Part shown: piece after piece, positions 1-23,956 of the stretch
Layout of the letters: each line of letters starts with the position of its first letter
How positions within the stretch are numbered: position 1 is the stretch's first letter
Assembly (NCBI RefSeq): GCF_052324685.1
Contig: NC_135223.1
Coordinates: 22,116,869 to 22,180,868, forward strand
Source of the DNA: Brachyhypopomus gauderio
Taxonomy: Eukaryota; Chordata; Actinopteri; Gymnotiformes; Hypopomidae
DNA length: 64,000 nt
Direction of reading: 5' to 3'
Notes under the pieces: generated by a model
What the model was told of the DNA's origin: nothing
Seen by the model: only the letters and a program-made list of their open reading frames with translations
The model's database searches: none
Program-made: the position numbers and the translations under genes

Positions 1-182
1 GTGTGCGGACGTTCTTATGGGTGTAAAAAATATATATAACTTTTCAGCTGAAATAACCTTATGGAATTCTATAGAATTAGGTTTTTTTTTTTTTGGTAGA
101 AATTTTTCTAAAAGCTCGTGTGTACAGCCGTCATATTTGACTGTCTGGGTTTGTAATGTGTGTGTTTGATGGCACACTGTAG

Positions 183-12500
<12,318 letters not shown>

Positions 12501-13020
12501 GCCACAGCTGGATGGAGACACACCTTCTTCCCGCGCGGTTCCCGAAGCGCCTGTGATGAACTACAGGCTGGCCCGAACCGTGCCAAGTCCATCACTAACT
12601 GCTGTTTAGAGTGTACTAGGCATTGCTATGGTCTGAAGCTCCCATCGGCAAAAGAGGTGCGACTGCAAGAAGCCATGCTGCAGTCAGTCTCGAGTAAACC
12701 GAGTGTCGCCACCCACCGATGAGTCATCGGCATAAGCGCCACGGCCCACTCTGTGGTCCAAACGTGCGACTCCAAGCCAGACCACTCCATGTAGCTTCAT
12801 GATCAGCAGAGCAAACGTTAAACACATGACTAAATGATTTCTGGCTGTTTTCCTTCTTATCCTCATAAGTTTAAATGAGAAGTGCTTTGGCTATTTTGTT
12901 TTTAATGTTTAGTTATTTAATGTGAGGACAATTGTAACTACTGGGTACAGCTGTATGTGAATAATGTAAATTGGAGTACTGGAGCTGGTGGTTTGTGGAA
13001 TAAAACTATCAAAGGGAGTG
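12501..13020 (+). other. map7d1: map7d1 3' UTR with poly(A) signal
   Basis: Sequence after the TGA runs to a canonical AATAAA at 12999-13004. Cleavage is expected about 15-25 nt further on. No other coding potential was seen in this stretch. Confidence 0.7.
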
Positions 13021-13789
13021 TCATGTCTGTGCACAACTCAAAGAGGGTGTTTGGGCTATGCCTGTAGGCCCATACTGCCTGAAAACATGTTCCACAGATG
13101 TTACTGGAGTGATTTTCAGTTTTCAGTGGTGCGGCCAGTCATTATCTGGGCAGTCCATAGCTGTATTAGATGAACAGAGCCACATAAGTAAGATTAAGCC
13201 AACCCTGGCTGTTTATAAGAGTTCAATTTCCAACCAAAGACTTGATGATAATATACTTGAGCTTCTGAGAAATCAGTTTGCATGTATTCATGTCAATTTT
13301 GAGGGATTCAAACAAATACAGAAGCTGGAATATTGTGCAACTTTTGGAAGGTGATCAATGATGGATTTCACATTCCGTTCAGACATCAATGCAAGTGTAC
13401 AGTTTATTTTCATACTGTTAATATACAGTGTGATTGTATCAAACTTGCACCATTTATTAATACTTAAACATTTGCTTTTTATTTCTTTAGAGAAAAAAAT
13501 TTATATGAAACCTGAACTTTTCTCCAAATGATCTCTCAAGATTACCTGTAAATTATATTACAAATGTACGTCTGACTAAGAGAGCAAGGGTTACATTTGA
13601 TGTTTGATGTATACGTATTGGGGCCCTGAGCATTTTAGCATTCTGGCAACATTCTAGAAGATTCCATGTGTATTTCTGGGTAGTCTGGAACTGTCCTCCT
13701 TACACAGGCAGTTTGGAGGAAGTCTTGGTGGGTGTCCCCGTGTTCCCTTGGGCTCTGGAAATGGGCACGAGTATGAGCACCTTGGTCTT

Positions 13790-14086
13790 CCAAAACACAG
13801 TCCCATCACAGCAACACCGTGTCCAGAACACAGTCTCATCACAGCAACACCGCTTCCAGAACACAGTCCCATCACGGCAACACTGCTTCCAGAACACAGT
13901 CCCATCACGGCAACACCGCTTCCAGAACACCGTCCCATCACGGCACCACCGCTTCCAGAACACAGTCCCATCATGGCAACACCGCTTCCAGAACACAGTC
14001 CCATCACGGCACCACCGCTTCCAGAACACAGTCCCATCCCGGCAACACCGCTTCCAGAACACAGTCCCATCCCGGCAACACCACTT
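13790..14086. repeat. 33-bp minisatellite, 9 copies
   Basis: Nine units of 33 bp, each containing AACACAGTCCCATCAC and ending in a GCTTCC-like segment. Units 1 and 2 and the last two are the most diverged. As 33 is divisible by three, several frames on both strands appear open, but without codon-like variation. Confidence 0.96.
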
Positions 14087-14719
14087 CCACAGTTTATGTC
14101 TCCTGTCCTTTCCCCAAACCTTGTCTGATGTGTCATCGTTTTATAGCTACAAGCCTGGTGTGTTTGTACACTGCTCCTTAAAACCTGCATACAGCATTGC
14201 ACTGTGATCACTTCTACAGATGTGTGACGTTCGTGTTTATGATGGTTGAGAGAGTTCATGCTCTCACCGCTGCTTCGGTGCCTCTGAGTGCATGAACCCA
14301 TCTTGACCTAAGAACAGTTTTGTGACGGTTTCAGTTTTTGGAAATTATAGGCATTATTGTATGGGATTGGGCACATTAGGTGACACCTGAAACAGTATAA
14401 CACTGACCTCAGTCGGATATTATCCTCCTTAATAACCTTATTAAGGATAAGGTCTATTAATGATGAGGTCTATTAAGGAAAAGGTCTATTAATGGTCTTT
14501 CATGGGTCCTCCAGTGAATTCCAGCACAGTAGAGGGCAGCACCTCTGCAACACCACCATGCCTCAGATCTGATTTCTCTCACATCAGACCCTTCAAAGTG
14601 GCTGCCAACATTTATTTTTGCCAAAGTGTAATTTAAAGTATAGACCGAGTATTTTTTTTATCTAGAATTCAGAGTGACTATGTGGCCCTGTTGGAAACCG
14701 CTTTTAGCCTAAAATCAGT

Positions 14720-14723
<4 letters not shown>

Positions 14724-14757
<34 letters not shown>
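14724..14757. repeat. (TG)17 microsatellite
   Basis: Perfect dinucleotide repeat in intergenic DNA. Confidence 0.95.
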
Positions 14758-14759
<2 letters not shown>

Positions 14760-17705
14760 GTGGCTGAGAAGGTAAAGGAAGGGTTATATTTAGGACTGCT
14801 TTGCTGTTGGACTGCTAATGGTGAGGCAATGCCAGGACACTGCATTTAATTCACAGAATGGAGGGGGGTGGGGTGGGTGATATATGATTACGAGGCTCTG
14901 ACGGATATATAGCAGGACAAAAGTCCTGTCAATCCAGCACAGCCGTGTCACTCCAGCAGTCCTGGAATGGTGAAGCGTTGGGTGCTGCGACAACAAGCTG
15001 ATCAACAGCTCATTATCTCCTGAGGCGGAATCCTGGGCTCCCATATTAGCATGTTGGGTCACTAACAGCCCGGCTTGAACATTAAAAAATTCTATTGAGC
15101 GTTTGTGATTTAAATGTCGTATTCTGTTAAACAAGTAAAAAAAGCAATCTGCTGCTATTCTGGGTGATGAAGAGCCTTTTTAACCTCTTGTGCTATGGCA
15201 CATATTCATTTGCTTTTCTTTATTTTCGTTTTGGTCCGTTATCCCGTTTGGACCTCGAGGAATCCCAAATGTTGGGGAGAAGAACATGTGCTTCCTGTGT
15301 TTGCACTGAGAGCGAGAGGCCATGCTGTGACCTGGGACAGCTGAGAACACAGGTGTAACTATAGAAGCACTGGCACCATCAAAGGGCTTTGGCCGAACTT
15401 ATGTCAAACCCCCAGTCATCTCTCACTCACTCACACTCACTTGTGTTCTTATCTCCCAAGCAACAGGCCCCTTTCCCACAGCTGTTATCTGATGGCGGCC
15501 TATTAATGGGAATGGCACTCGCACTAACCCCTCTGGGCATTGTTGCATGCTTTCGGTCTGTGCTGGGTCCTGTCCAATCAGGGATGTTTTCTAGTCATGT
15601 TGGTGAAAGTCAGGGTTTTCAAGACATGTTCGTGAAAGACATGTTTGAAGGTTGAACCCCAAACATCCTACCTTGTAGCGGTTGATAAATTTGCCTGTGA
15701 GTTCACAGTATATAGGAGATGACTGCAGCGTTGGTCATCAACCAGCTGGTGCTATTTGGGTTGCAGCTGGATATAACATTGGACTTGTTAAAGTAACTTT
15801 CCATTTGTACACAGGTCGGCTTTTTGAAGTTGTACTTTGTGGCCTAATGTGTTTGAGGCATGAGGCGCTGATCAATGGCTGGATATGACAATGAGGCCAG
15901 TTCTAATCTTGAGTCTTGAAAACAAGTAAAATTCTTGGTTGTTGAAACGGCCCATGTGGTGCCTATCTGCTTGGAGTAAGTCATTTCATCTCCATGTGTG
16001 CAGTTGGTACACAATGACTCACACCTCATAACCCGCAAACCTGGTGCTGTTAGGAAGAAGATAGTTATTTTTTTAAGCAGCAAATCAGCAACTCTGCCCA
16101 GGACCAGAGGTCAATCAAGTGGGGAGCTCAGCTATCTTAAAATGACAGGTATCAGGTATCTTATCTTAGATGACTGGTATCTTAAAAATGAGCATTTGAT
16201 GGATAGCAGTTTACCTACAAACAAAGTTCAACACAAAGTTCTGCTCTGCCTTTTGATGGTATATGAATTAAATCTGGTTTGGCTTATTTTGTGTTAACAC
16301 TTGCTAAAACATATTAGTCGACTATAAGGTTCATTGATACTGTCAAATCTGAGAAGGGGGGAGGGCAAAGAAAGAGAAGATGATAAAAGAAGAAAGAGCA
16401 TTACCCATCCAGAGGAGCATCCACAGATGGGAGTGAAAGTGTAGCTTCTCCACCCTTATGTCAGGATGGAACAGAGTGGTGGTTTTACATGTGCCTCTCT
16501 TCTGTATGCGTCACTCGTCTTAAATGAGTTTGGTGACACAGCTTTGAGTCCTGCGTGTGCTGGTCTCTTAATCCTGAGGCTGACACTGGATATGCTTTTT
16601 GACCAGGCCAACTGCCAGCAGTTCTCTGACTTCTGTTTTGACAGCTTTTAGTTTGGCGAGTTTCAGAGCGGGAGAACTGTCCTCTGAACTGCCCCATGCC
16701 ATTTTTACTGTGGCAAACCTTTCAGAACAAATCTTCTCTCTTGCAGTCTCCAGAAGACGTGTGCGTCGTGAAGGATCACAGGTGCCAGATTCATGCACAA
16801 CAGAACACAGAGCTTGTGTTGCACAATGCTGTAGGCCAGCACAGAATACATTATGACTCACAGGAGAACAGACTGTGTATTGTACAATGTGGTACATCCC
16901 TGACAGAATGCATTATGATTCAGAGACGTTCACCTGCACACACTTAGCTTTGGGTGAGACACCACTCATTAAGATACTCCAATGGACTTTCACTGGAATA
17001 TTATCACAATGTGGGGTGCATGGTTAGCCTTTTAAAATAACCCGTTGTATTTTATTATAAATACTGCAATTATGGATGACCTTAAAGAAACTATTTCCTG
17101 TGGAATGAAGAAGTGAAACTACTTGCAGTGAAGCCTTAAAGTTCTTCTTCTAAACATCTGCTAAGAAACTGTATGAGACAGTGTTGGGACTACGATATGT
17201 CAACCACCAAGTGTCAACATTATGATTTACCACAGAGATTAGTGAGTATAACAACAGACATGCTCTCTGACCACTCATCAATACCTTTGTAGACATACAC
17301 TACACTACCACGCTAATGTGAGCATTTCACACAATGTCATTCTGTGTGTAGATGCTTCTTCCACACATTTTAACAAGACACATGGCAAAGCCCAAAATAT
17401 AAATTGGGGGAAAAAAGTGCTATGCGCCTATGTATTTCTGTATTTTTATTCAGATCTGGGGGGGATGGTCATGTATTCATTTTTTTTCTTCTTTGCAACA
17501 CCAATCTGACTGAAGTGTGTTATTTTATGCATGCAGGTAAGTATGAAATAAAATCTGTAAATGTGTTATGCATCCTGTTTTAGTCACAGACAGCAAACAA
17601 GAAATCCTTGAGTTTTAGGACATTATCTATGGTAAAATTACATTGAAAAGAATATAATTGCTTCTTTTCTAACTCCTCAAATTTTCTCTTCTCTTGCATT
17701 TTGAT

Positions 17706-17897
17706 TTACTGCTCAATGCAGATGGGTTCATTTTCCCAATAAGGCTCCTTGCACATTTTCGACCCATCTTTGTAGTCATCGTTTCCCAGGTAAATTTTCC
17801 CCCCATCCTGTTCCTCACTGAGTTGAAGCCGGTAAAATAAGGAATCTTTCTCAGAAATCTGACCCTTTGGGCAACATGGCTGTTGAACCATATGCAA
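17706..17897 (-). other. Exon-like minus-strand ORF, unidentified
   Basis: Reads PCCPKGQISEKDSLFYRLQL and later DDYKDGSKMCKEPYWENEPI-C-I-E-Q-stop. On the minus strand it is preceded by a pyrimidine-rich stretch and an AACAG that could be an acceptor, and a TTTATT on the + strand near 17445 could be its poly(A) signal. The C-x6-W-x3-P-I-C ending faintly recalls a CCP/sushi domain. No partner exons were recognised, so it may be a last exon, a relic or chance. Confidence 0.25.
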
Positions 17898-20002
17898 CAG
17901 AGTGGAAAAAGTCTAATAATTTATCACGCCCGTATTCATCATCCAATTGACGCATTAATGCTATTTGTATGAACTTTATAGAGCTAAATAGAACAGAAAC
18001 AAAGACATTTGCAGTGGGGCTGCAGTGTATTCAGTGGGTGCACCAATACCTGTTTTTATCTTTTTTTTCATGACAATCACTTCACTGACACATTTTTTTA
18101 GGGTTTTGAGTCTATCTTCTGTTCTCAGTATATCTTAATATCATATTTCTGAATTGATACATAATAAGTATCTTGACCTAGAGCAGTTTGATAGTTTCAG
18201 GACAGATTAGTCAGACAGTTTTTATGTGCAGAACATTTTCATCAGGTTGGCCATATGTTGAGCACTGTGGAGAATGTCCATTTCTAGAGCTCCTTCACAG
18301 CTCTTTGGAACCTGTCAAATTGTCTTTCCTCTAGCCCTGGCACACCACAGCTTATTAAAAATAAACTTCTTCTGAACACCCACCACGGTAACAAGGTCCC
18401 AGGCTGCGAGTCAGGTTTCTGCCCCAGCCAGAAGAAATGTTAGGCTGTCTCACTTGTGTTAGGAACTCTAGTCCCTAACAAAGATGTCAGCACCGCCACG
18501 TCCTTCTTTTTCCACCCGACATATTAAGTGTGCTTGTGCGCCTGATTTATCAGCTTTGTGCATGTTACCTTCCCTAAATTCATCATGCCTCTGTCTTTCC
18601 TCCAGGGAGTGGAAGTGGGGCATTGTGGGAAAGTTATTCCCACATTCTAGGAATCTTCTGCAGGACACACACTCGGTGTCGGCCCACTCAATGTGATGTT
18701 TAATGCACAATCTCCTATGGACTGAGGGCTGCACATATTAATTCCATAAGAAAATCATCAGCACAACTAGTCTTCTAGTCTTTAAATTAGGACTTCTGTG
18801 AAGTATGTCTCCAAGCAGATAAATATAGCTGCTGATGGCTAGCATGAATTGTCATTAACTGTGGTCATTGGCTAAAGAGTGGAATGCTGGAGGCTTCTTT
18901 TGGTTCTTTTATCTGATTTAATCCAGCAATGAGCCTGTTTCAAATCCAGAAACTTTTCGGCAAATTTGTGGCTGCGGTAAAGTTGTCTGGGATGACTACA
19001 GCCAAGTAGGGCATGAAACAGCAGATGTATAGGCTACTGGGGCAGGACACCTTAGTATCAGCAGGATTGGATTTCAAAAAAATCTTTTAGAACCGATGTC
19101 CTCTCTTTCAACAAAGATACAATGACTGTGAATCTAAGTAATTTTCATCTAGGGAAATGTAAATTACAATTGGTCCATGTGGCAGAACAAGCAATCTGTT
19201 AACAATTACTGCCTTAAAGGGTTATTACAGCATCAAAGACACTTAGTGCTAATGAAACCCAATCTGTTTACACTCAGAATGCCACCCTTATGTTAGTTTA
19301 GATATCTATCTCTACCTTGTTGTGCTATAAGGCCTTATGGGCATGTCTGAGTGCATCCTTTGTCCAGCTGTCTTGTGGAATGCTATCTGATGTTTATGGA
19401 GTCTACTAATATTTCACCATATTGTTGAGTCATTGCTAAAATGTGATGAAGACTCCCCAACAGAAGATCTGTTTTGTTCTTTAAATTAAAGAGTTCCTGA
19501 ACATGTGGTCCTCATTTGGGATTTAGCAGAGGAGGCAAAGACATGAGTGTACCTTTAGATCTCTCTTAGGGGCTTCAACTCCCATGGTAACAGAATCCAA
19601 GAACTGCATCTCTGGGGCATTTATGTCATGCCCAATTTTAATACAAAGCCAGAACTCTCCATAAACACCATTGAAATCAAAGATCTGTGTAAAGAATAGA
19701 TTTGGAGAGCTTAGTCTACATGTTTAAGATGGGCACCATTGCTGTTCTTATCAGAAACATTTGGAACAAAACCCAGAACTAAAGCTCTGTAGCTACCATG
19801 TACCTTAAAGTGATGTCCCTGTTTCTACCTTTCCATCCCTTCATCCTCCATCTTTGGAAGATAATTAGTTCTTTGTTCATATTGATACATTAAGATGAAA
19901 AGAGTATTGCTTCAACTGTTTCACAAGAAAGAAGTCTCACAATTCAAAATGATAAAATACAATGTCCCTGCTCAGAATTTGCCTAAGGAATTCTTCAAGG
20001 CA

Positions 20003-20263
20003 TCAACGCATACTACTGAAAAGCATGTTAGGTGAAAAACAAAGTTTGATACGTTTGCTGAGCAGGCCCAGGACAGCTTTGAAGCTACAGAGCAGTTGGT
20101 GTAAGATGTATGTTATTTGAGAAGTGGGCATTAGTAGTGTAAGCTCCTTCAAGATGTTGATATCATCTAGAATCTTGATCTTAAGCTCCTTGAAACTGTG
20201 ACTGTTAAAAAAAATCATGCTCTCACTGTCATAGTCTATATCAGTGAATGCCTGTGTAGTCAT
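20003..20263 (-). other. Unidentified 86-codon minus-strand ORF
   Basis: Encodes a hydrophobic/charged, helix-like sequence including SFKELKIKILDDINILKELT and LLCSFKAVLGLLSKRI. Not recognised. An ORF of this length is expected by chance in a window this size; listed only because composition looks protein-like. Confidence 0.15.
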
Positions 20264-22940
20264 GCACAGCCAATGAGGGTGCAGGGTAATTTATAGAATT
20301 CCAGGAAAATATACTTCCTGGTTTCCTAATTTTGCCTTAGTAAATGTTGGGTCGATGTATTTAAGGGCCTGTTTAGATACTGCCTTAATGAATTTCTACA
20401 GATTAACCTTTGAGTTTTCAAGGCCGACCTGACAAGCTAATCAGTCTGGTGAGTGAAACGTAAAAGTACAGAACAGCTGATTGGCCTGAGGCTGAATCTG
20501 GTGTCAGGACCTCGTACAGGGCTTAAGGACAGCTTATGAGAGCCATTTTGGAGCGCTCCCTTTTCCCTGGGTTCACAGAGGTGTCACTTTTGAAGGTCTC
20601 TGAAGACTTTAACCTCCATGTTTTCATGATGACCCACCTTCGTTTCTCCTATGGAAGGCTTTGGGTAGTCTTTGCATTTGAAATGAGATCTTTCAAACTG
20701 ATGTGTACTGACGGAAAGATCAGTAAAAACAACAGCAACGTGTGACATGGACTGCGTGTGTTGGGGTTCTTCTAGGAGTCTGGCTGTGTGTATGTATGCA
20801 TATGAGAAGGTGCTGTGGAGGAATCTGAGTAATGCTCGGTTACTTGACTTTGGAAGGCAACCAGAAACCGTAAGAGCAGCTCTGGAACAAGCATCATGGT
20901 CTTCTTGTGGACTACAGCATGAGGCAGAACAGTAGGCCTATTCAAACCAACCATTTTCCCTGGCATCATTTTAAAGGGTAGAAAATGAGATCACTGCATT
21001 TTAATACATCATGTCAAAAAACACACACACACGCAAAAAAAAACCCAGAATATGCTTCCTTTTTGCTTCCAAAACAGCAGCGGAGGTTATTTGACCTTTT
21101 ATTTTGATCCTTCCCTGATCCTTCCTCTCCTGGGGAGGAAATAGTTCTTCATGTTCTCTTATGTGCAACGGAGGTTTTATTCATTTTTCCCAGCACTGTT
21201 AAATGTGGAAGATTATAATGTTTCAAATGATTTTTTTTTTGTTGTTTGTTTGTTTGTTTTGTGTTTTGTGTGTGTCTGTATGTGAATGCATGTGTTTGTG
21301 AGTATGTGTGAGTGTATGTGTGGGAGCAAGTGAAAAACATTTTGCAGTCTGTTCTGTACCATCTGGCTACCATGATGCGCCGGGCACACAAACTTGAAAC
21401 CACAATACAAATTTTACGCCAATGAGACGGCAATCAGACCTTGTGGTGCAAACACATTTTTTGGAAGTACATGGGACAGCACACAATCTCGTAGGAACGA
21501 TTACCTCCTGAGACCTTGAGCCAGGCCTGCAGGTAGAGAGAAGGCTTTAGGGAGGTTTAGGGAAATTATTCTTTTCAGATAAGAGACCAAATATGGTGGA
21601 ATGATATTCAGATGTGCTTTTTGGCTGTCGCTGTTGTGGGTTTGGCTATATCTGGAAGATCAAGGGAGAACTTTTAAAAGAGAAGGAGAGAGCGAAAATT
21701 TTCAACTTTTTATCTATTGCATAACTGGTTAAATGTCTCCAGTACAATGGAAATTAATTTCATCCAAGCCTATAAATGTACCAAATGTAATTGTAAATGA
21801 AATAATACAGTAAGTCTTTGTTTTCAATAGTTCAAATAAGTCTCAGGTATCTTTCTGTTTAAATACAATAGACATATTAGGGCATTTAGACACGTAGCTT
21901 TTCATTTCTCCTCCTCTTTTGTCAATAAAGAGTGTAAATAAAACTCTCTCCCTCCCTCCCTCCTCCCTCTCTCCTCCTTTTCTCCTGCCTCTCTCCCTCC
22001 CTGTCCCCATGTAGCACTTTGCTAAGTGACGTGAGGCTCGTGTACTCCATTCCTGGTGAGCGGTGCTCTGACTTTCTGCCATCGTGTTTGTGATATGTGG
22101 GACCTCAGGCCGCATCACACGCTGCTGTGGTTCCCTGTTCACTCCCTCATTCCCTGAACTTCATGGTTAGGACTGTGATGGAATTTGGGGTTTTCCTGAG
22201 AGGCAAAAATGCTTTGCAAAGTATAAAGAAAATAGCCGATAGGTAGACACATAGCTGTCATAATGAGATGGCAGAAAATGAGAAAGTATTATTATTATTG
22301 CTGTTGTTGCTAAAAAGCAAACATTCAGAGATTAATTGTAATTATTTTTAGATGACAAAAGGTCCATTTTAAAAATGCATTTTCCCTCTATAGGGAAAAA
22401 TGAGCCTCGAATCAAGATTCAAGAGAGAAATAATTTGAATACTGTATGTGCAGATAGACTATGATTCATGCAGTTTATGCTCATAATGTTACCTAGACAG
22501 GGTGATGATTCTGCTGACTCCCCTTAGGTTCCAGGAAGTGGATGATTGATTGTAAGATTTTTCATGGATGGATGGATGGATGGATGGACGGACAGTCTGG
22601 ATACGTATTTTATTTATATAACTGCAATGCTATAATTACATTTACATATGCAACACAAGGCAAACAACCGTAAACACTGAACAATACTGTCTCAGATGTC
22701 AGCATCCTGAGTAATTATTTCACTCACAGATAAACTCTCTTCTTGAATGGAGTTCAGCACTGTTTTTCCAAAAAGCACGAGATGGCTGAGGTCACGTTAT
22801 GGCAAACACATTCAAGTGGAGGGGACATCGGACTACTCCATCTAACTCTGAAGGTGAACGCTTAGCAGGAAGTCTTGATTGTACTAGTTTTACAAGATAT
22901 TCACACAGTCTGATTGCCACATGCTTTTAATTCTGGAGAG

Positions 22941-22941
<1 letters not shown>

Positions 22942-22971
<30 letters not shown>
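22942..22971. repeat. (CA)n microsatellite
   Basis: CA dinucleotide run within intergenic sequence. Confidence 0.93.
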
Positions 22972-22973
<2 letters not shown>

Positions 22974-23917
22974 AAAAAAAACCTGCTCAAACTATTCAAA
23001 TGATTTCGTCTAGATGTACAGCTTCTACTCATTTGAGTATTTGTTGTCGTAAAATATGCAATTCAAATGGCATGCTTTCTTGTATCATTTTATTGCTTTG
23101 TTAAAGGGACATCTGTGTGGTGTTCTCTTGACAACTACGGGTTTCAGTTACAATAAGCAGTTCAGTCATACATTAATGTGTGCTCGGGAAATAACAGACA
23201 CATCTAGCTGCAACATTGAATGACAGCAGCTCTGCAGTGGAGGTCCTGTCCCTGTACACCAGATTTCCACTGTGTGCCACTGTGGAAGGTTTTAATGAGG
23301 AACAGACTATTTAGTAAACAGCTTTAATTCACCAGTCAGTAATGTTAGCTTAGTTACAGTTACAGACAATGTTCAAACAACAGTGCAGTCTTGCCTGCAA
23401 AACATGCTATGTAACAAACTGTGGGTTAAGATACCACCCTGCCATAGTGTTTAGAAAGGATTTTTACCCCATGACAAGATGAAAATGTTTCTTATTAGCA
23501 AAATCATATAATGAGCTATGTATTTCTTGGAGAGTTCAATGTTTTTTTATTAAAAACACAGAGGAGTGAGATAAAACGAGCTAAAAATACACCCAGCCCA
23601 TAACCTTTAACCTTCTGAAAAAAAATCAGCTCTCCATGCCATGTCTGAGGTTAGGGTCTTGGCTTCTTGGAGTTTCTAATGCTCCATGTTACATAATTCA
23701 GTGCTGATTCATAGCTCCAGGCTGTTAGCCCTGTTGGTCTCTCTGGCTCTAAAGGCCTGTGCAACCAAAGCTGTGTGGGGAGGAAGACGAGGGCTACACC
23801 ACACCCCCTCCCCACCCACCACACCCCACCCTGACCCACTCCATCTCCAAGCAGGAACATCACGATCGCCTGTTCTTAAAGATATATGTGTCACAGCGCC
23901 ACTATGACGTGGGCTAA

Positions 23918-23956
23918 ACCATTACGGTCTCTGGGGTCAGCAGAGACCGTAATGGT
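23918..23956. other. Perfect 16-bp inverted repeat with 7-nt loop
   Basis: Left arm ACCATTACGGTCTCTG (23918-23933), loop GGGTCAG, right arm the exact reverse complement (23941-23956). Could form a hairpin or cruciform. No gene is adjacent. Too short for a typical pre-miRNA as it stands. Confidence 0.95.

Larger units (their letters stand above)
13021..17430. other. Intergenic, map7d1 to thrap3, part 1
   Basis: No convincing exon. Contains the 33-bp minisatellite at 13790-14086 and a (TG)17 tract at 14724-14757. ORFs here are short and lack homology that I recognise. Confidence 0.6.
17900..23900. other. Intergenic, part 2
   Basis: No gene recognised. Holds a C/T-rich tract at 21947-22000, a GGAT tetranucleotide repeat near 22566-22590, a (CA)n at 22942-22971, and a minus-strand ORF at 20003-20263 noted separately. 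Confidence 0.55.

Noticed and set aside
13790..14086. CRISPR-like array of regular repeats
   Set aside because: Units are contiguous tandem copies with no unique spacers, in vertebrate DNA; the same applies to 36016-36215 and 48272-48537.
13654..14301. Minus-strand 215-codon Gly/Ser-rich ORF
   Set aside because: Product of the 33-bp minisatellite; no splice or homology support.
16466..16947. Overlapping ORFs on both strands around 16.5-16.9 kb
   Set aside because: No recognisable protein, no splice structure, and a mixture of frames as in random or decayed repeat DNA.
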